From: Candidatus Binatia bacterium
GTDB lineage: Bacteria; Vulcanimicrobiota; Vulcanimicrobiia; Vulcanimicrobiales; Vulcanimicrobiaceae
Direction of reading: 5' to 3'
DNA length: 39,767 nucleotides
NCBI GenBank assembly: GCA_035541935.1
Contig: DATKMJ010000020.1
Location: 1-39,767 of the forward strand
The notes beneath the pieces were generated by a model that saw only the letters and a list, made by a program, of their open reading frames with translations, was not told the DNA's origin and did not search any database. The first letter of the stretch is position 1. The number at the start of each line of letters is the position of its first letter. Below, in pieces: positions 16,121 through 23,836 of the stretch. A program made the position numbers and the translations under genes.

Positions 16121-16282
16121 ATGATTACTACTCTGAAAGCCCTACTGCGCGATGAAAGCGGCGCGGAGCTGGTCGAGTACGGGCTCCTGGCGAGCCTGAT
16201 CGCCATCGTGGCGATGGTCGCCGTCCAGGCCCTCGGAAAGAACGTCAGCACGCTCTACGCCAACGCAGCCACCTCGATTTAG
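16121..16282 (+). CDS. flp: Flp-type pilin, copy 3
   Basis: A 53-residue prepilin: leader MITTLKALLRDESG, then AELVEYGLL with E at +5, hydrophobic ASLIAIVAMVAVQALG and tail KNVSTLYANAATSI. AAGGAG is well placed before the ATG. This is the most diverged of the three Flp pilins, and it leads the second TadG/TadE set. It may be the partner of those minor pilins, whereas copy 1 belongs with the assembly operon. Confidence 0.93.
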   Translation: MITTLKALLRDESGAELVEYGLLASLIAIVAMVAVQALGKNVSTLYANAATSI

Positions 16283-16294
16283 ATCCTCTCCCCT

Positions 16295-16323
16295 GGGCAG
16301 GACCGAAGAGCGGTCACTTGCCC
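16295..16323 (+). promoter_or_regulatory. Imperfect hairpin after flp copy 3
   Basis: GGGCA-g-GACCG-aagag-CGGTC-act-TGCCC lies 13 bases after the pilin stop. No T-run follows directly. It may be a leaky terminator or a 3'-end stabiliser that keeps pilin mRNA above the downstream tadG/tadE message; this is inferred from place and shape. Confidence 0.4.
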
Positions 16324-16462
16324 TGCTGCGGCGTTGATTTTTGTTGACGGATTATCGGCGGCGGGGGAGAAACCAGGGGGAAGGGTCGGGCACTCGGTGG
16401 CCGGCCTAGCGACGAGGGACCCGGGTTTAGCCAGGCTCCCCGTAACGATGCAGCGACTTTTG

Positions 16463-16487
16463 AGTAGTGAGTAGCAAGTAGTGAGTA
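16463..16487 (+). repeat. Short direct repeat before tadG2
   Basis: AGTAGTGAGTA occurs at 16463-16473 and again at 16477-16487, 14 bases apart. It includes a GTG that could be mistaken for a start. No function is apparent. Confidence 0.45.
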
Positions 16488-16510
16488 AACGAGATGAGGA
16501 GGGACTAGAA

Positions 16511-17689
16511 ATGTTGAGACGCCACGAAAAGGGGCAGATCATACCCCTGGTCGCGATTTCTCTCACCGTACTAATGGGATTCGGCGGCCTTGCCGTCGAC
16601 CACGGCTACTGGGAATACACGCTTCGCCAGCAGCAAAACGCGGCCGACAGCGCCGCGATCGGCGGCGCCCAAGCGCTGGCCAACGCGGGATGCCCCGCCT
16701 CGAGCGCGGCTCAGACGGCGGCGCTCGCGGATGCGGCGAGCAACGGCTACGGCAGCACCGGCATCACGGTCAGCAACCCGCCGACGACCGGCGCATACTC
16801 CGGCAACAACTGCGCGGTCATGGTTTCGATCGCCAATCAGAAGAAGCCGTCGTTCTTTAGCCGGGTGCTCGGCTACAACCAGATGTATGAGTCGACCACG
16901 GCGACGGCCCAGCTCGTCGCCAACAACCCGACCTGCATGTACATGTTGAGCACGACGGGTACGACGCAGTTCAATGGCGCGAACATCACGGCGACCGGCT
17001 GCGGAATCTCGGTGAACGGCACGTTCACCTGCGGTTCCAACACGATCACCGCGAGCTCGATCGGCTACGCCGGCTCGGCGCCGAGCTGCGGCAGCGCGAA
17101 GTTCTCGGCAGCGACGCCTGCACCGCAGGTCGCCCAGACGAATCCGTGCCCGGAGATCGCCGGGTGCGCTTACCTCGCATCCAACCCCCCGCCCGTGACG
17201 AACTGCAAGACCCTCAACGCGAACATGAACGACTCGATCAGCCCGGGATGCTACAACGCGCTGACGGTCGGCACGTGCGGAACGGTTACGCTCCAGCCGG
17301 GTCTCTATGTCCTCAACGGGACCAGCGACTTCAGCAACACGAACTTCGTCGGCAACGGCGTGACGTTCTACGTCACGAACAGCGGAACGCCGCCGGACTT
17401 CAGCCAGTCGGGCACGGCGACGTTGACGCCGCCGACGACCGGAAACTACAAGAACGTCCTGTACTATCAGGTCCCGACGAACACCAAAGCACCGAACTTC
17501 AGCGGCCCGATGAACTTCAGCGGCCTCGTCTACGCTCCGTCCGCTACGGGCGTGGCCTTCGACGGCGCCAAGGGCACCTATAGCGTCGTGGTCTTCGGAT
17601 CGGCGAAGCTGAACTCGACGACGGCCTACACGTTCGCGTCGCCGCCGCCGAGCGCAACCATCGTCAAGTCCGTGGTGCTCGGACAATAA
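16511..17689 (+). CDS. TadG-like protein (second set)
   Basis: A 392-residue protein starting at ATG 16511, chosen because GAGGAGGG (16496-16503) lies seven bases upstream; a GTG at 16481 in the same frame has no such site. The N-terminus (EKGQIIPLVAISLTVLMGFGGLAVDHGYWEY) matches the first-set TadG, again without the +5 glutamate. The exported region aligns with the first copy: CYNALTVG, GLYVLNGTSDF, VTFYVTNSGTPPDF and YYQVPTNTKAPNFSG. FNG motifs, however, are mostly replaced by FSG or FSQ. Several cysteines are conserved. It is a paralogue of 12450-13646. Its TAA overlaps the next ATG. Confidence 0.87.
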   Translation: MLRRHEKGQIIPLVAISLTVLMGFGGLAVDHGYWEYTLRQQQNAADSAAIGGAQALANAGCPASSAAQTAALADAASNGYGSTGITVSNPPTTGAYSGNNCAVMVSIANQKKPSFFSRVLGYNQMYESTTATAQLVANNPTCMYMLSTTGTTQFNGANITATGCGISVNGTFTCGSNTITASSIGYAGSAPSCGSAKFSAATPAPQVAQTNPCPEIAGCAYLASNPPPVTNCKTLNANMNDSISPGCYNALTVGTCGTVTLQPGLYVLNGTSDFSNTNFVGNGVTFYVTNSGTPPDFSQSGTATLTPPTTGNYKNVLYYQVPTNTKAPNFSGPMNFSGLVYAPSATGVAFDGAKGTYSVVVFGSAKLNSTTAYTFASPPPSATIVKSVVLGQ

Positions 17690-18102
17690 TGCGCGCGCTG
17701 AAAGGCTCCGATTCGGGAGCCGCGCTCGTCGAGTTCGCAGTCGTGGCGCCGATGCTGGCTCTGCTGCTCATCGGACTCATCGACTTCGGGCGCTACACGT
17801 TCGACGCCATGGTGGCGTCGAACGCGGCGCGGGCCGGCGCTCTGTACGGAGCGCAGAACCTGATCACCGCGAAGGATACGACCGGCATGACCAACGCGGC
17901 CCTCGCGGATGCCCAGAACCTACCGAACCTGACGATCAGCAACGCAAGCTACTACTGCCAGAGCCCGTGTTCGTCTACGGCTCCGGTCTACTACGTCACG
18001 GTAACAGCCTCGGGCACGTTCACGCCGATCATTCAATACCCCGGCCTTGCGTCGTCGATCAAGGTAAACGAAACTTCAACGCAACGGGTACAAAACCAAT
18101 GA
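17689..18102 (+). CDS. TadE-like pseudopilin (type B, second set)
   Basis: A 137-residue protein. The leader ends in SDSG; the mature start AALVEFAVVAPML has glutamate at +5. It is followed by DFGRYTFDAMVASNAARAGALYG. It shares the DTTGMT block and layout of the protein at 13643-14086, so it is a type B paralogue. Two cysteines sit close together (CQSPC). It overlaps its neighbours by one base upstream (TAATG) and four bases downstream (ATGA). Confidence 0.87.
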   Translation: MRALKGSDSGAALVEFAVVAPMLALLLIGLIDFGRYTFDAMVASNAARAGALYGAQNLITAKDTTGMTNAALADAQNLPNLTISNASYYCQSPCSSTAPVYYVTVTASGTFTPIIQYPGLASSIKVNETSTQRVQNQ

Positions 18103-18554
18103 AGCGGCACGCACAACGCGGCAGCAGTCTTCCCGAAATGGCCATCGCGGCCGGATGCCTGCTGCTCCTCATGTTCGGCATCGTCGACTTCGGTCGAGCG
18201 ATGTATACCTACGGGTTCGTCGCGCAGCTAGCGCGTCAGGGGGCTCGTTACTGGATCGTTCGGGGCACGACGTCCTGCACGAACAGCAACAGCCAGCTGC
18301 CGAACTGCAACGCTTCGGCCGCCCAAGTTACGTCCTACGTCCAGAGCCTCTCCGAGGGATTGACGACCCCCAGCAGCATCACGGTTACCCCCACGAAAGT
18401 CAGTTGTCCGAACTCCGGCGGCGCGCTCCCGACGGCCGCGCCCGGATGCACGATCTCGGTCACGGTCAGCTATCCATTCAAGTTCATGACAGGCATCCTA
18501 CCAAGCGCCGCGATCACGATGTCGAGCACGTCGACAATGGTGGTGGCACAATAA
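18099..18554 (+). CDS. TadE-like pseudopilin (type A, second set)
   Basis: A 151-residue protein starting at ATG 18099, which overlaps the upstream TGA. The N-terminus is QRG then SSLPEMAIAAG with E at +5; DFGRAMYTYGFVAQLARQGARY follows. It is the same length as the protein at 11998-12453 and shares its motifs, including LSEGLTTPS, so it is a type A paralogue. Here it is last in the set, where the first set has its type A member at the front. A strong terminator follows. Confidence 0.87.
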   Translation: MKRHAQRGSSLPEMAIAAGCLLLLMFGIVDFGRAMYTYGFVAQLARQGARYWIVRGTTSCTNSNSQLPNCNASAAQVTSYVQSLSEGLTTPSSITVTPTKVSCPNSGGALPTAAPGCTISVTVSYPFKFMTGILPSAAITMSSTSTMVVAQ

Positions 18555-18581
18555 CACGCTAACTCTCGAGACTCACTACAG

Positions 18582-20072
18582 CTACTCAGCGGCGGCCATA
18601 ACGGCCGCCGCTCTTTTTTTCGGCCTAATCAAGAAGACGAGCGGCGTCGAGAGGACGAAGACGACGGCCGTGACGCGGAAGAGATAGTTGTAGGCGATCA
18701 TCGCAGACTGCTGCGCGACCATCTGCGTGAGCTGGCCGACGGGATAGCCGTGCGTCTGCGTTACGCCCGACGCGAGCACGTTCCACGCAACGGCGGTCTG
18801 GTGCGTGAGCATCGTCGTCAGGATCGCGATGCCGAGGCTTCCGCCGAGCTGGCGAAGCAGCGTGAAGACGCCGGTCGCGCCGGCGAGCTCGGGCACGGGC
18901 ACGTCGCCGAGCGAGATCGTCGTGAGCGGAACGAAGAGGAAGCCGAGGGCGAAGCCTTGGACGAGGCGCGGCCAGAAGACGTCCCAATACCCCGCCTGCA
19001 CGCTGAGCCCGCCGAGGAGCCACGAGGACCATGCGAAGAGCAGCGTGCCGAAGACTATCGACCAGCGCCCGTCGATCCGGTTGAGCAGACGTCCGATGAT
19101 CAGCATCGAAACGGCCGTCGCAAAGGCACCGGGCATGAGCGCCATGCCGGTATCGAACGCGGTGAAGCCGAGGGTCGATTGAAAGAAGAGCGGCAGAATA
19201 AGCGCCGTTCCGAAGAGCCCGAAGCCCATGATGATGCCGAGAAACGAGCCGACCGAGAACGAGCGGAATCGAAAGACGCTCAGATCCACGATCGGATGCT
19301 TGTCGCGCAGCGCCTTCATCACGAACGCGACGAGCGCGCTGACGGCGATGGCGGAGAAGAGCAGAATCGTCTGCGACTGGAACCAGTCGTCGCGCTCGCC
19401 CTGTTCGAGCACGAACTGCAGCGAGGCCAATCCCGCCGTCAGTAGGCCGAGGCCGATCCAGTCGATGCCCCCCTTGGGCTTCTCGATGTACTTCGGATTC
19501 GGGATGAAGGCGAGCGTCATCAGAAACGCGGCGATGCCGATTGGAATGTTGATGTAGAAGATCAGCGGCCAGCTGGCGTTGTCGACGATCCATCCGCCGA
19601 GCGTCGGCCCGATCGCGGGTCCGACCATCGCGCCCATGCCGAAGATCGCCATCGCCGCACCCCGCCGCTCGATCGGAAACGTCTCGAAGAGGATCGCCTG
19701 CGCCGTCGGTTGGAGCGCGCCGCCGCCGATGCCCTGGACGATGCGATAGAAGACGAGCACCCAGATCGAGCGCGCCGTGCCGCAGAAGAGCGACGCGACG
19801 GTGAAGAGCGCCAGCGACGCGGCGTAGAACGCCTTGCGCCCGAGCAGCGCCGTCAGCCAGCCGTTGAGCGGCATCACGACGACGTTCGCGAGAATGTAGC
19901 CGGTGGCGACCCACGCGACTTCGTCGACCGTCGCGCCGAGGTTGCCGCCGATCGTGCTGATCGCGACGTTTACGATCGTGCTGTCGATGATCGCCATGAT
20001 CAGCCCGAGCATCACGGTGATCGTGATGAGGGCGACCGGCGCGCCGTGACGGTGTCGAAGCGGATTTTTCAT
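18582..20072 (-). CDS. DHA2-family (EmrB/QacA type) MFS drug exporter
   Basis: A 496-residue, probably 14-helix proton-linked exporter. Motifs seen: MAIIDSTIVNVA in helix 1, the motif A region GWLTALLGRKAF, and motif C AMVGPAIGPTLGGWIVDNASWPLIFYINIPIG split over residues 130-165, which marks drug:H+ antiporters. The ATG at 20072 (MKNPLRHRHG) gives a normal N-terminus; the long open frame upstream is a shadow of the divergent gene. No HlyD-type partner or TetR regulator is adjacent in the window. The last ten codons encode a lysine- and alanine-rich tail (KKRAAAVMAAAE) that is also the terminator of the opposing operon. Confidence 0.9.
   Translation of the reverse strand: MKNPLRHRHGAPVALITITVMLGLIMAIIDSTIVNVAISTIGGNLGATVDEVAWVATGYILANVVVMPLNGWLTALLGRKAFYAASLALFTVASLFCGTARSIWVLVFYRIVQGIGGGALQPTAQAILFETFPIERRGAAMAIFGMGAMVGPAIGPTLGGWIVDNASWPLIFYINIPIGIAAFLMTLAFIPNPKYIEKPKGGIDWIGLGLLTAGLASLQFVLEQGERDDWFQSQTILLFSAIAVSALVAFVMKALRDKHPIVDLSVFRFRSFSVGSFLGIIMGFGLFGTALILPLFFQSTLGFTAFDTGMALMPGAFATAVSMLIIGRLLNRIDGRWSIVFGTLLFAWSSWLLGGLSVQAGYWDVFWPRLVQGFALGFLFVPLTTISLGDVPVPELAGATGVFTLLRQLGGSLGIAILTTMLTHQTAVAWNVLASGVTQTHGYPVGQLTQMVAQQSAMIAYNYLFRVTAVVFVLSTPLVFLIRPKKRAAAVMAAAE
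18588..18620 (+). terminator. Rho-independent terminator of the flp3-tadE operon, inside the MFS gene
   Basis: A perfect 10-base-pair stem AGCGGCGGCC / GGCCGCCGCT with loop ATAAC is followed by C and seven T residues. It stops the plus-strand operon that ends at 18554. The same bases encode the C-terminal Ala-rich residues of the convergent exporter. Confidence 0.85.
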
Positions 20073-20123
20073 CAGGCTAAAGGCTAAAGGCTTCGGACCC
20101 GCTCTCGACCAACGGGGGTTGCG

Positions 20124-22829
20124 GTGAGAACGGCCACTCTTCTTGCCGTCGCCCTCGCGATATTTGCCGTGGTGGACGCCGTCGCGTTCAGGACGAGCCT
20201 CTACCGCAGCATCCTCGACCCGAACTCGAGCACCGGCAGCTTCGAGGCTGCGATCGATCAACTTCGAGCGCTGCGGGCCGACCCGCGAACCGACGTGCTC
20301 GTGCTCGGCGATTCGCGAATCTACTCGGGCCTCGATTCGAAGGCCGCGAGCGTGGCGAGCGGCGGCTTGCGCTTCCTCAACGGGGGCGTGCCCGGAACGA
20401 CGCCGCGCTGCTGGCCGTTCTTCGCGCGCGCCATCGATCCGAATGCCGGCCGGCTGCGTGCCGTCGTCATTCCGGTCGATACGTACGCTGACGACGACTC
20501 CGCGATCGGCAGCCTCGACGGCGACGATCGGCCGATGGACCTGCGCTACATCGTCTTTCAGACGCGCGTCGCCGATCTTCCGAAACTGGCGGGATCGTTC
20601 TCCGATCCGCGCGAGCGCGTCGAGTATGGAATAGATCTCTTCTGGCGTGCGGCCGAGCTGCGCGACGATTTTCAGGAGCTCGCGGCAAATCCAGCCGCGC
20701 GTTTCGCGCTGCTCGCGCACGCGCCGTCGCGGTCGCCATACGACCCGCTGGCGGCGCATCCCCGAACGGAGTCGCTCGTAGGGCTGCGCGTGAACTTTGC
20801 GACCAACGCAATCGAGTATCCGCCGGGCATGAGTGACGACGAGCGAGCCGCGATCGCGACGCAGGTGCTGCGCGTCCCCAAGCCGAGCCCGTCGTACGCG
20901 ACCTATAGGCTCCAGTGGCTCGCGCCGATCGCCGCCCGGTATCGCGCCGCGGGCGTTCCCGTGATCTTCGTGCGCATCCCGACGCGACCGGCGCATCGCA
21001 AAGCCGACGAGAGCCCGAGCGGATCGCTCCTGACGATCGGCCGCGTTGACGGCGCGCGCTTTCTGCCCGCAGCGCCGTATCTCGCGCTCGAGCAGCCGCA
21101 ACTCTTTGCCGACGAAGACCACCTTAATCGCGAAGGAAGTCTGCGCTTCAGCCGCCTGCTCGGCGCCGACGTCGCCCGCACGCTAACGACGGCGTCATGC
21201 CCGTCGTGTCATTCCCGGAATGTCACGCGCAGCGGCATCGAACGGCATGTCACCCTGAGCGGAGTCGAACAGCATGTCATCCTGAGCGTAGTCGAAGGGC
21301 TGAGCGTAGTCGAACGGCGCAGCGGAGTCGAAGGGCGCTCCTGGGAAGCGCGCTACGCGGGCCTCAACGGACCGTACGATCTCTCGTGGTTCGAAGCGGC
21401 CGCGGGAATCGGGATCCCGCTGCGCTTTCAGTCGTACGAGTTCTGGCTCTTCGTGGCGATCGTCGCCGCGCTGTTCTACCTGCTCCCGCGGCGGTACGGC
21501 AAGTGGGTGCTGCTGCTTACGAGTTACTACTTCTACGCGCGCTGGAACGCGAAGTACGTGCTCTTCCTCTGGATCCTTACCGCGAGCGACTACGCGATCG
21601 CGATCGCGCTGGAGAAGCAGCGCGAGGTCGCGCGCCGCGATCCGCGGTTGCTCCTCGGGCTGGGCGTCGCCGCAAACCTGGCCTTTCTCGGAACGTTCAA
21701 GTACCTCAACTTCGCGAGCGGCACCGTCGCGGCGCTGCTCGGAATGCACGAGAACCCCTGGCTCGTCAACCTGTTCGTGCCGATCGGCATCAGTTTTCAC
21801 ACGTTCCAGAGCATCTCGTACCTCGTCGACGTCTATCGCGGCCGCATGACGGCGATTCGCAAGCCGCTCGACTACGCGCTCTACCTCGCGTTCTTCCCGC
21901 AACTGCTCGCGGGGCCGATCGTGCGGGCGGGACTCTTCTTCGGCGAATTGTTCTCGTGGCGGCCGCCTACTCCGGCGGACGTTAGTTATGGCTTGGCCCG
22001 CGCGGGCTTCGGGATGGTGAAGAAGACGGCGATTGCCGATCAGTTCGCGCCGGCCGCGAACGCATACTTCGGCTCGATCGCGAGTCATCCGGGCGCGCCG
22101 GCGGCGTGGAGCGCGGTCTTTGCGTTCGGCATGCAGATCTACTTCGATTTCTCGGGCTATAGCGACATCGCGATCGGCTGCGCGCGGCTCTTCGGCTTCG
22201 TCTTCCCCGAGAACTTCGCAATGCCGTATCTCGCGACGAGCGTCACCGATTTCTGGCATCGCTGGCATATCACGCTCTCGACGTGGCTGCGCGATTACGT
22301 CTACATACCGCTCGGCGGCAGCCGCGACGGCAAGCTCGATACGCTCCGCAACCTCATGCTGACGATGCTGATCGGCGGGCTCTGGCACGGCGCGCAGTGG
22401 ACGTTCGTTGCCTGGGGCGCCTTTCACGGCATCGCGCTCTGCCTGGAGCGGGTGCTCGGCATCGGCCACGAGCGCACGGCGCCGCGCGGCATCGTCGCGC
22501 TTGTTCGTATCGCGATCACGTTCGCGATCGTCACGCTCGCGTGGGTGCTCTTCCGCGCGCCGACCTTCGGAGCGGCCGCTGCAACCTATCGCGCGCTCTT
22601 TATCGGCGGAGCCGGGACGTCGATGCTCGCCGGATGGCCGGCGGTGCTCGCCGCGGGCGTCGTCGCGTTCGGCGCGGCGCGGCTGCTCTTCGATCGGTGG
22701 AACCTGCGTCTCGCGTGGGACCAACTGCGCCCGCTCTCGCAGGCGGGTGCGCTCGCCGGAGTGTTGCTCGCGCTCGCGCTGCTCTCGTGGCCGGGGCTAT
22801 CCCCAACGTTTATCTACTTCAAGTTCTAA
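20124..22829 (+). CDS. SGNH-hydrolase-like domain fused to MBOAT O-acyltransferase
   Basis: A 901-residue protein from GTG 20124. An N-terminal anchor (5-22) precedes an AlgJ/AlgX/DltD-like SGNH domain: GDSRIYSG (62-69, presumed nucleophile S64) and DEDHLNREG (330-338, presumed Asp and His). Residues about 356-407 are encoded by tandem repeat DNA. The MBOAT part starts near 433 (FQSYEFWLF) and includes YYFYARWN (468-475), FFPQLLAGPI (590-599), DFWHRWHITLS (709-719) and GGLWHGAQW (751-759) with invariant H755. The pairing resembles alginate-type acetylation (AlgI plus AlgJ/X), where the MBOAT passes acetyl across the membrane and the SGNH domain transfers it to a polymer. Such partners are normally separate genes. 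The target polymer is unknown. Confidence 0.88.
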   Translation: MRTATLLAVALAIFAVVDAVAFRTSLYRSILDPNSSTGSFEAAIDQLRALRADPRTDVLVLGDSRIYSGLDSKAASVASGGLRFLNGGVPGTTPRCWPFFARAIDPNAGRLRAVVIPVDTYADDDSAIGSLDGDDRPMDLRYIVFQTRVADLPKLAGSFSDPRERVEYGIDLFWRAAELRDDFQELAANPAARFALLAHAPSRSPYDPLAAHPRTESLVGLRVNFATNAIEYPPGMSDDERAAIATQVLRVPKPSPSYATYRLQWLAPIAARYRAAGVPVIFVRIPTRPAHRKADESPSGSLLTIGRVDGARFLPAAPYLALEQPQLFADEDHLNREGSLRFSRLLGADVARTLTTASCPSCHSRNVTRSGIERHVTLSGVEQHVILSVVEGLSVVERRSGVEGRSWEARYAGLNGPYDLSWFEAAAGIGIPLRFQSYEFWLFVAIVAALFYLLPRRYGKWVLLLTSYYFYARWNAKYVLFLWILTASDYAIAIALEKQREVARRDPRLLLGLGVAANLAFLGTFKYLNFASGTVAALLGMHENPWLVNLFVPIGISFHTFQSISYLVDVYRGRMTAIRKPLDYALYLAFFPQLLAGPIVRAGLFFGELFSWRPPTPADVSYGLARAGFGMVKKTAIADQFAPAANAYFGSIASHPGAPAAWSAVFAFGMQIYFDFSGYSDIAIGCARLFGFVFPENFAMPYLATSVTDFWHRWHITLSTWLRDYVYIPLGGSRDGKLDTLRNLMLTMLIGGLWHGAQWTFVAWGAFHGIALCLERVLGIGHERTAPRGIVALVRIAITFAIVTLAWVLFRAPTFGAAAATYRALFIGGAGTSMLAGWPAVLAAGVVAFGAARLLFDRWNLRLAWDQLRPLSQAGALAGVLLALALLSWPGLSPTFIYFKF
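21206..21336 (+). repeat. Tandem repeat array inside the SGNH-MBOAT gene
   Basis: Units starting TGTCA at 21221, 21248 and 21275 are 27 bases apart, so in frame (nine codons). Each contains a GAGCG/CAGCG-x-x-GTCGAA core. Shorter partial units follow to 21336. The third unit includes CATCCTGAGCGTAGTCGAAG, the core of a dispersed family also seen at 23804, 28001 and 30504. Confidence 0.8.
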
Positions 22830-22875
22830 GGCGCGGCGGGGGCCTTTGGCCGAGGGAATCCAGTTTGAGCTACGG

Positions 22876-23763
22876 CTAGCCGGAGCTTGGTGAGGGCGGC
22901 GCGGATTTCGGAAAGGCGCGAATGCGGTCGATCGTCTCGAGGATCGCCAGCGCGAACTTTCCAAGCGTCGGGATGACGCGCGGCCGCAACAACCGCTGAT
23001 CGAAGGCGGCCATGTAGCGATCGTTCTCCTCGACGCAGGCGCGCAGGAACGCCGTCGGCGTCAAGCCGGAGAGAACTTCGCCGAAGAGATCGATGCGCAT
23101 ATCTTCCGGTTGCTCGTTCTTGGGGGCGCTGCCGGCCATCTCGCTGCCGCCCTTGACGCGCCGGGTGACGGCGCTGCCGTAGCAGAGGAGCGCCGGTATC
23201 GCCTGCATGAGCGGTCCGCGCAGGCCTCGCCGGGTTCGGTCCCACGCGACCCAGTTGACGAAGAAGACGATGTGGCGCGCCTCTTCGACGAGCACGCGCG
23301 AGAAGAGCGAGGTCAGCGACTCGGGCAGGATGCGCGCGTCGCGCGCGAGCCGGAAGATGCCGAAGCCCGCGAACGAGTCGACGCACTCGTCATAGCCGAA
23401 GCCGATGAAGGCGTCCCGCGTTGGTTCCTTTCCCTTTGACTCGGGCGTCACTTTGAGTCCGTAGCGATCGATCATGCACTGGAGTATGCGGCCGTGCCGG
23501 GCTTCCTCGTATCCTTGCAGCGCGAGCGCCTCGCGCACGATCGGATCGCCCTCGGTCTTTGCGTAGCCCTCGAGCATGACGCCTGCGTCTTGCTCGACCT
23601 CGAGCGCCATCGTCCAAATCGGAATCGCGCGCAGCCGCGCGAGCGAGAGATCGTCGAGCTCGGGCCACGGCCAGTCTTTCGGGTCGTAGGCGCGGTGCGA
23701 TTCCACGAAGGTCCGGCAGAAGAGTTCCTTGTGTTCGTTTGAGCCGATACGCAACTCGATCAC
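22876..23763 (-). CDS. Di-iron ferritin-like protein, function unknown
   Basis: About 295 residues from GTG 23763. An alternative ATG at 23838 would add 25 residues, but it overlaps the divergent start and a degenerate repeat copy, so I prefer the shorter form. Two EEARH motifs are visible (86-90 and 160-164), along with acidic residues in a first helix (EVEQD near 55-59), the four-helix-bundle di-iron pattern of ferritin-like oxidases. The C-terminus ends KSAPPSPSSG. It is divergent from the prenyl-synthase/IDI/hpn run. Whether it oxidises a lipid or stores or senses iron is not shown by sequence. Confidence 0.78.
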   Translation of the reverse strand: MIELRIGSNEHKELFCRTFVESHRAYDPKDWPWPELDDLSLARLRAIPIWTMALEVEQDAGVMLEGYAKTEGDPIVREALALQGYEEARHGRILQCMIDRYGLKVTPESKGKEPTRDAFIGFGYDECVDSFAGFGIFRLARDARILPESLTSLFSRVLVEEARHIVFFVNWVAWDRTRRGLRGPLMQAIPALLCYGSAVTRRVKGGSEMAGSAPKNEQPEDMRIDLFGEVLSGLTPTAFLRACVEENDRYMAAFDQRLLRPRVIPTLGKFALAILETIDRIRAFPKSAPPSPSSG

Positions 23764-23803
23764 TCCATCGTCAAAGGTGAGGCTTGAGGCCCGGGGAGGC
23801 AAC

Positions 23804-23824
23804 CATGCCGAGCGCGGTCGAAGG
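23804..23824 (+). repeat. Degenerate dispersed-repeat copy
   Basis: Starting at CATGCCGAGCG and ending GTCGAAGG, it matches the core of the dispersed repeat at 17 of 21 positions by my count. It lies in the short divergent spacer before the prenyl-synthase-like gene. Confidence 0.5.
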
Positions 23825-23836
23825 TGCCCTCTAGCC

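Noticed and set aside
16463-16487. AGTAGTGAGTA direct repeat as a regulatory iteron
   Set aside because: There are only two copies, with no further related sites nearby. It is noted as a repeat feature but not claimed as functional.
20073-21122. Long N-terminal extension of the MFS exporter to 846 residues
   Set aside because: The added part is antisense to the SGNH domain and basic in composition. MKNPLRHRHG at 20072 gives a normal DHA2 start.
21206-21336. CRISPR-like array of short repeats
   Set aside because: Units are adjacent with no unique spacers, lie in an open frame and match a dispersed repeat elsewhere in the window. No cas genes are present.
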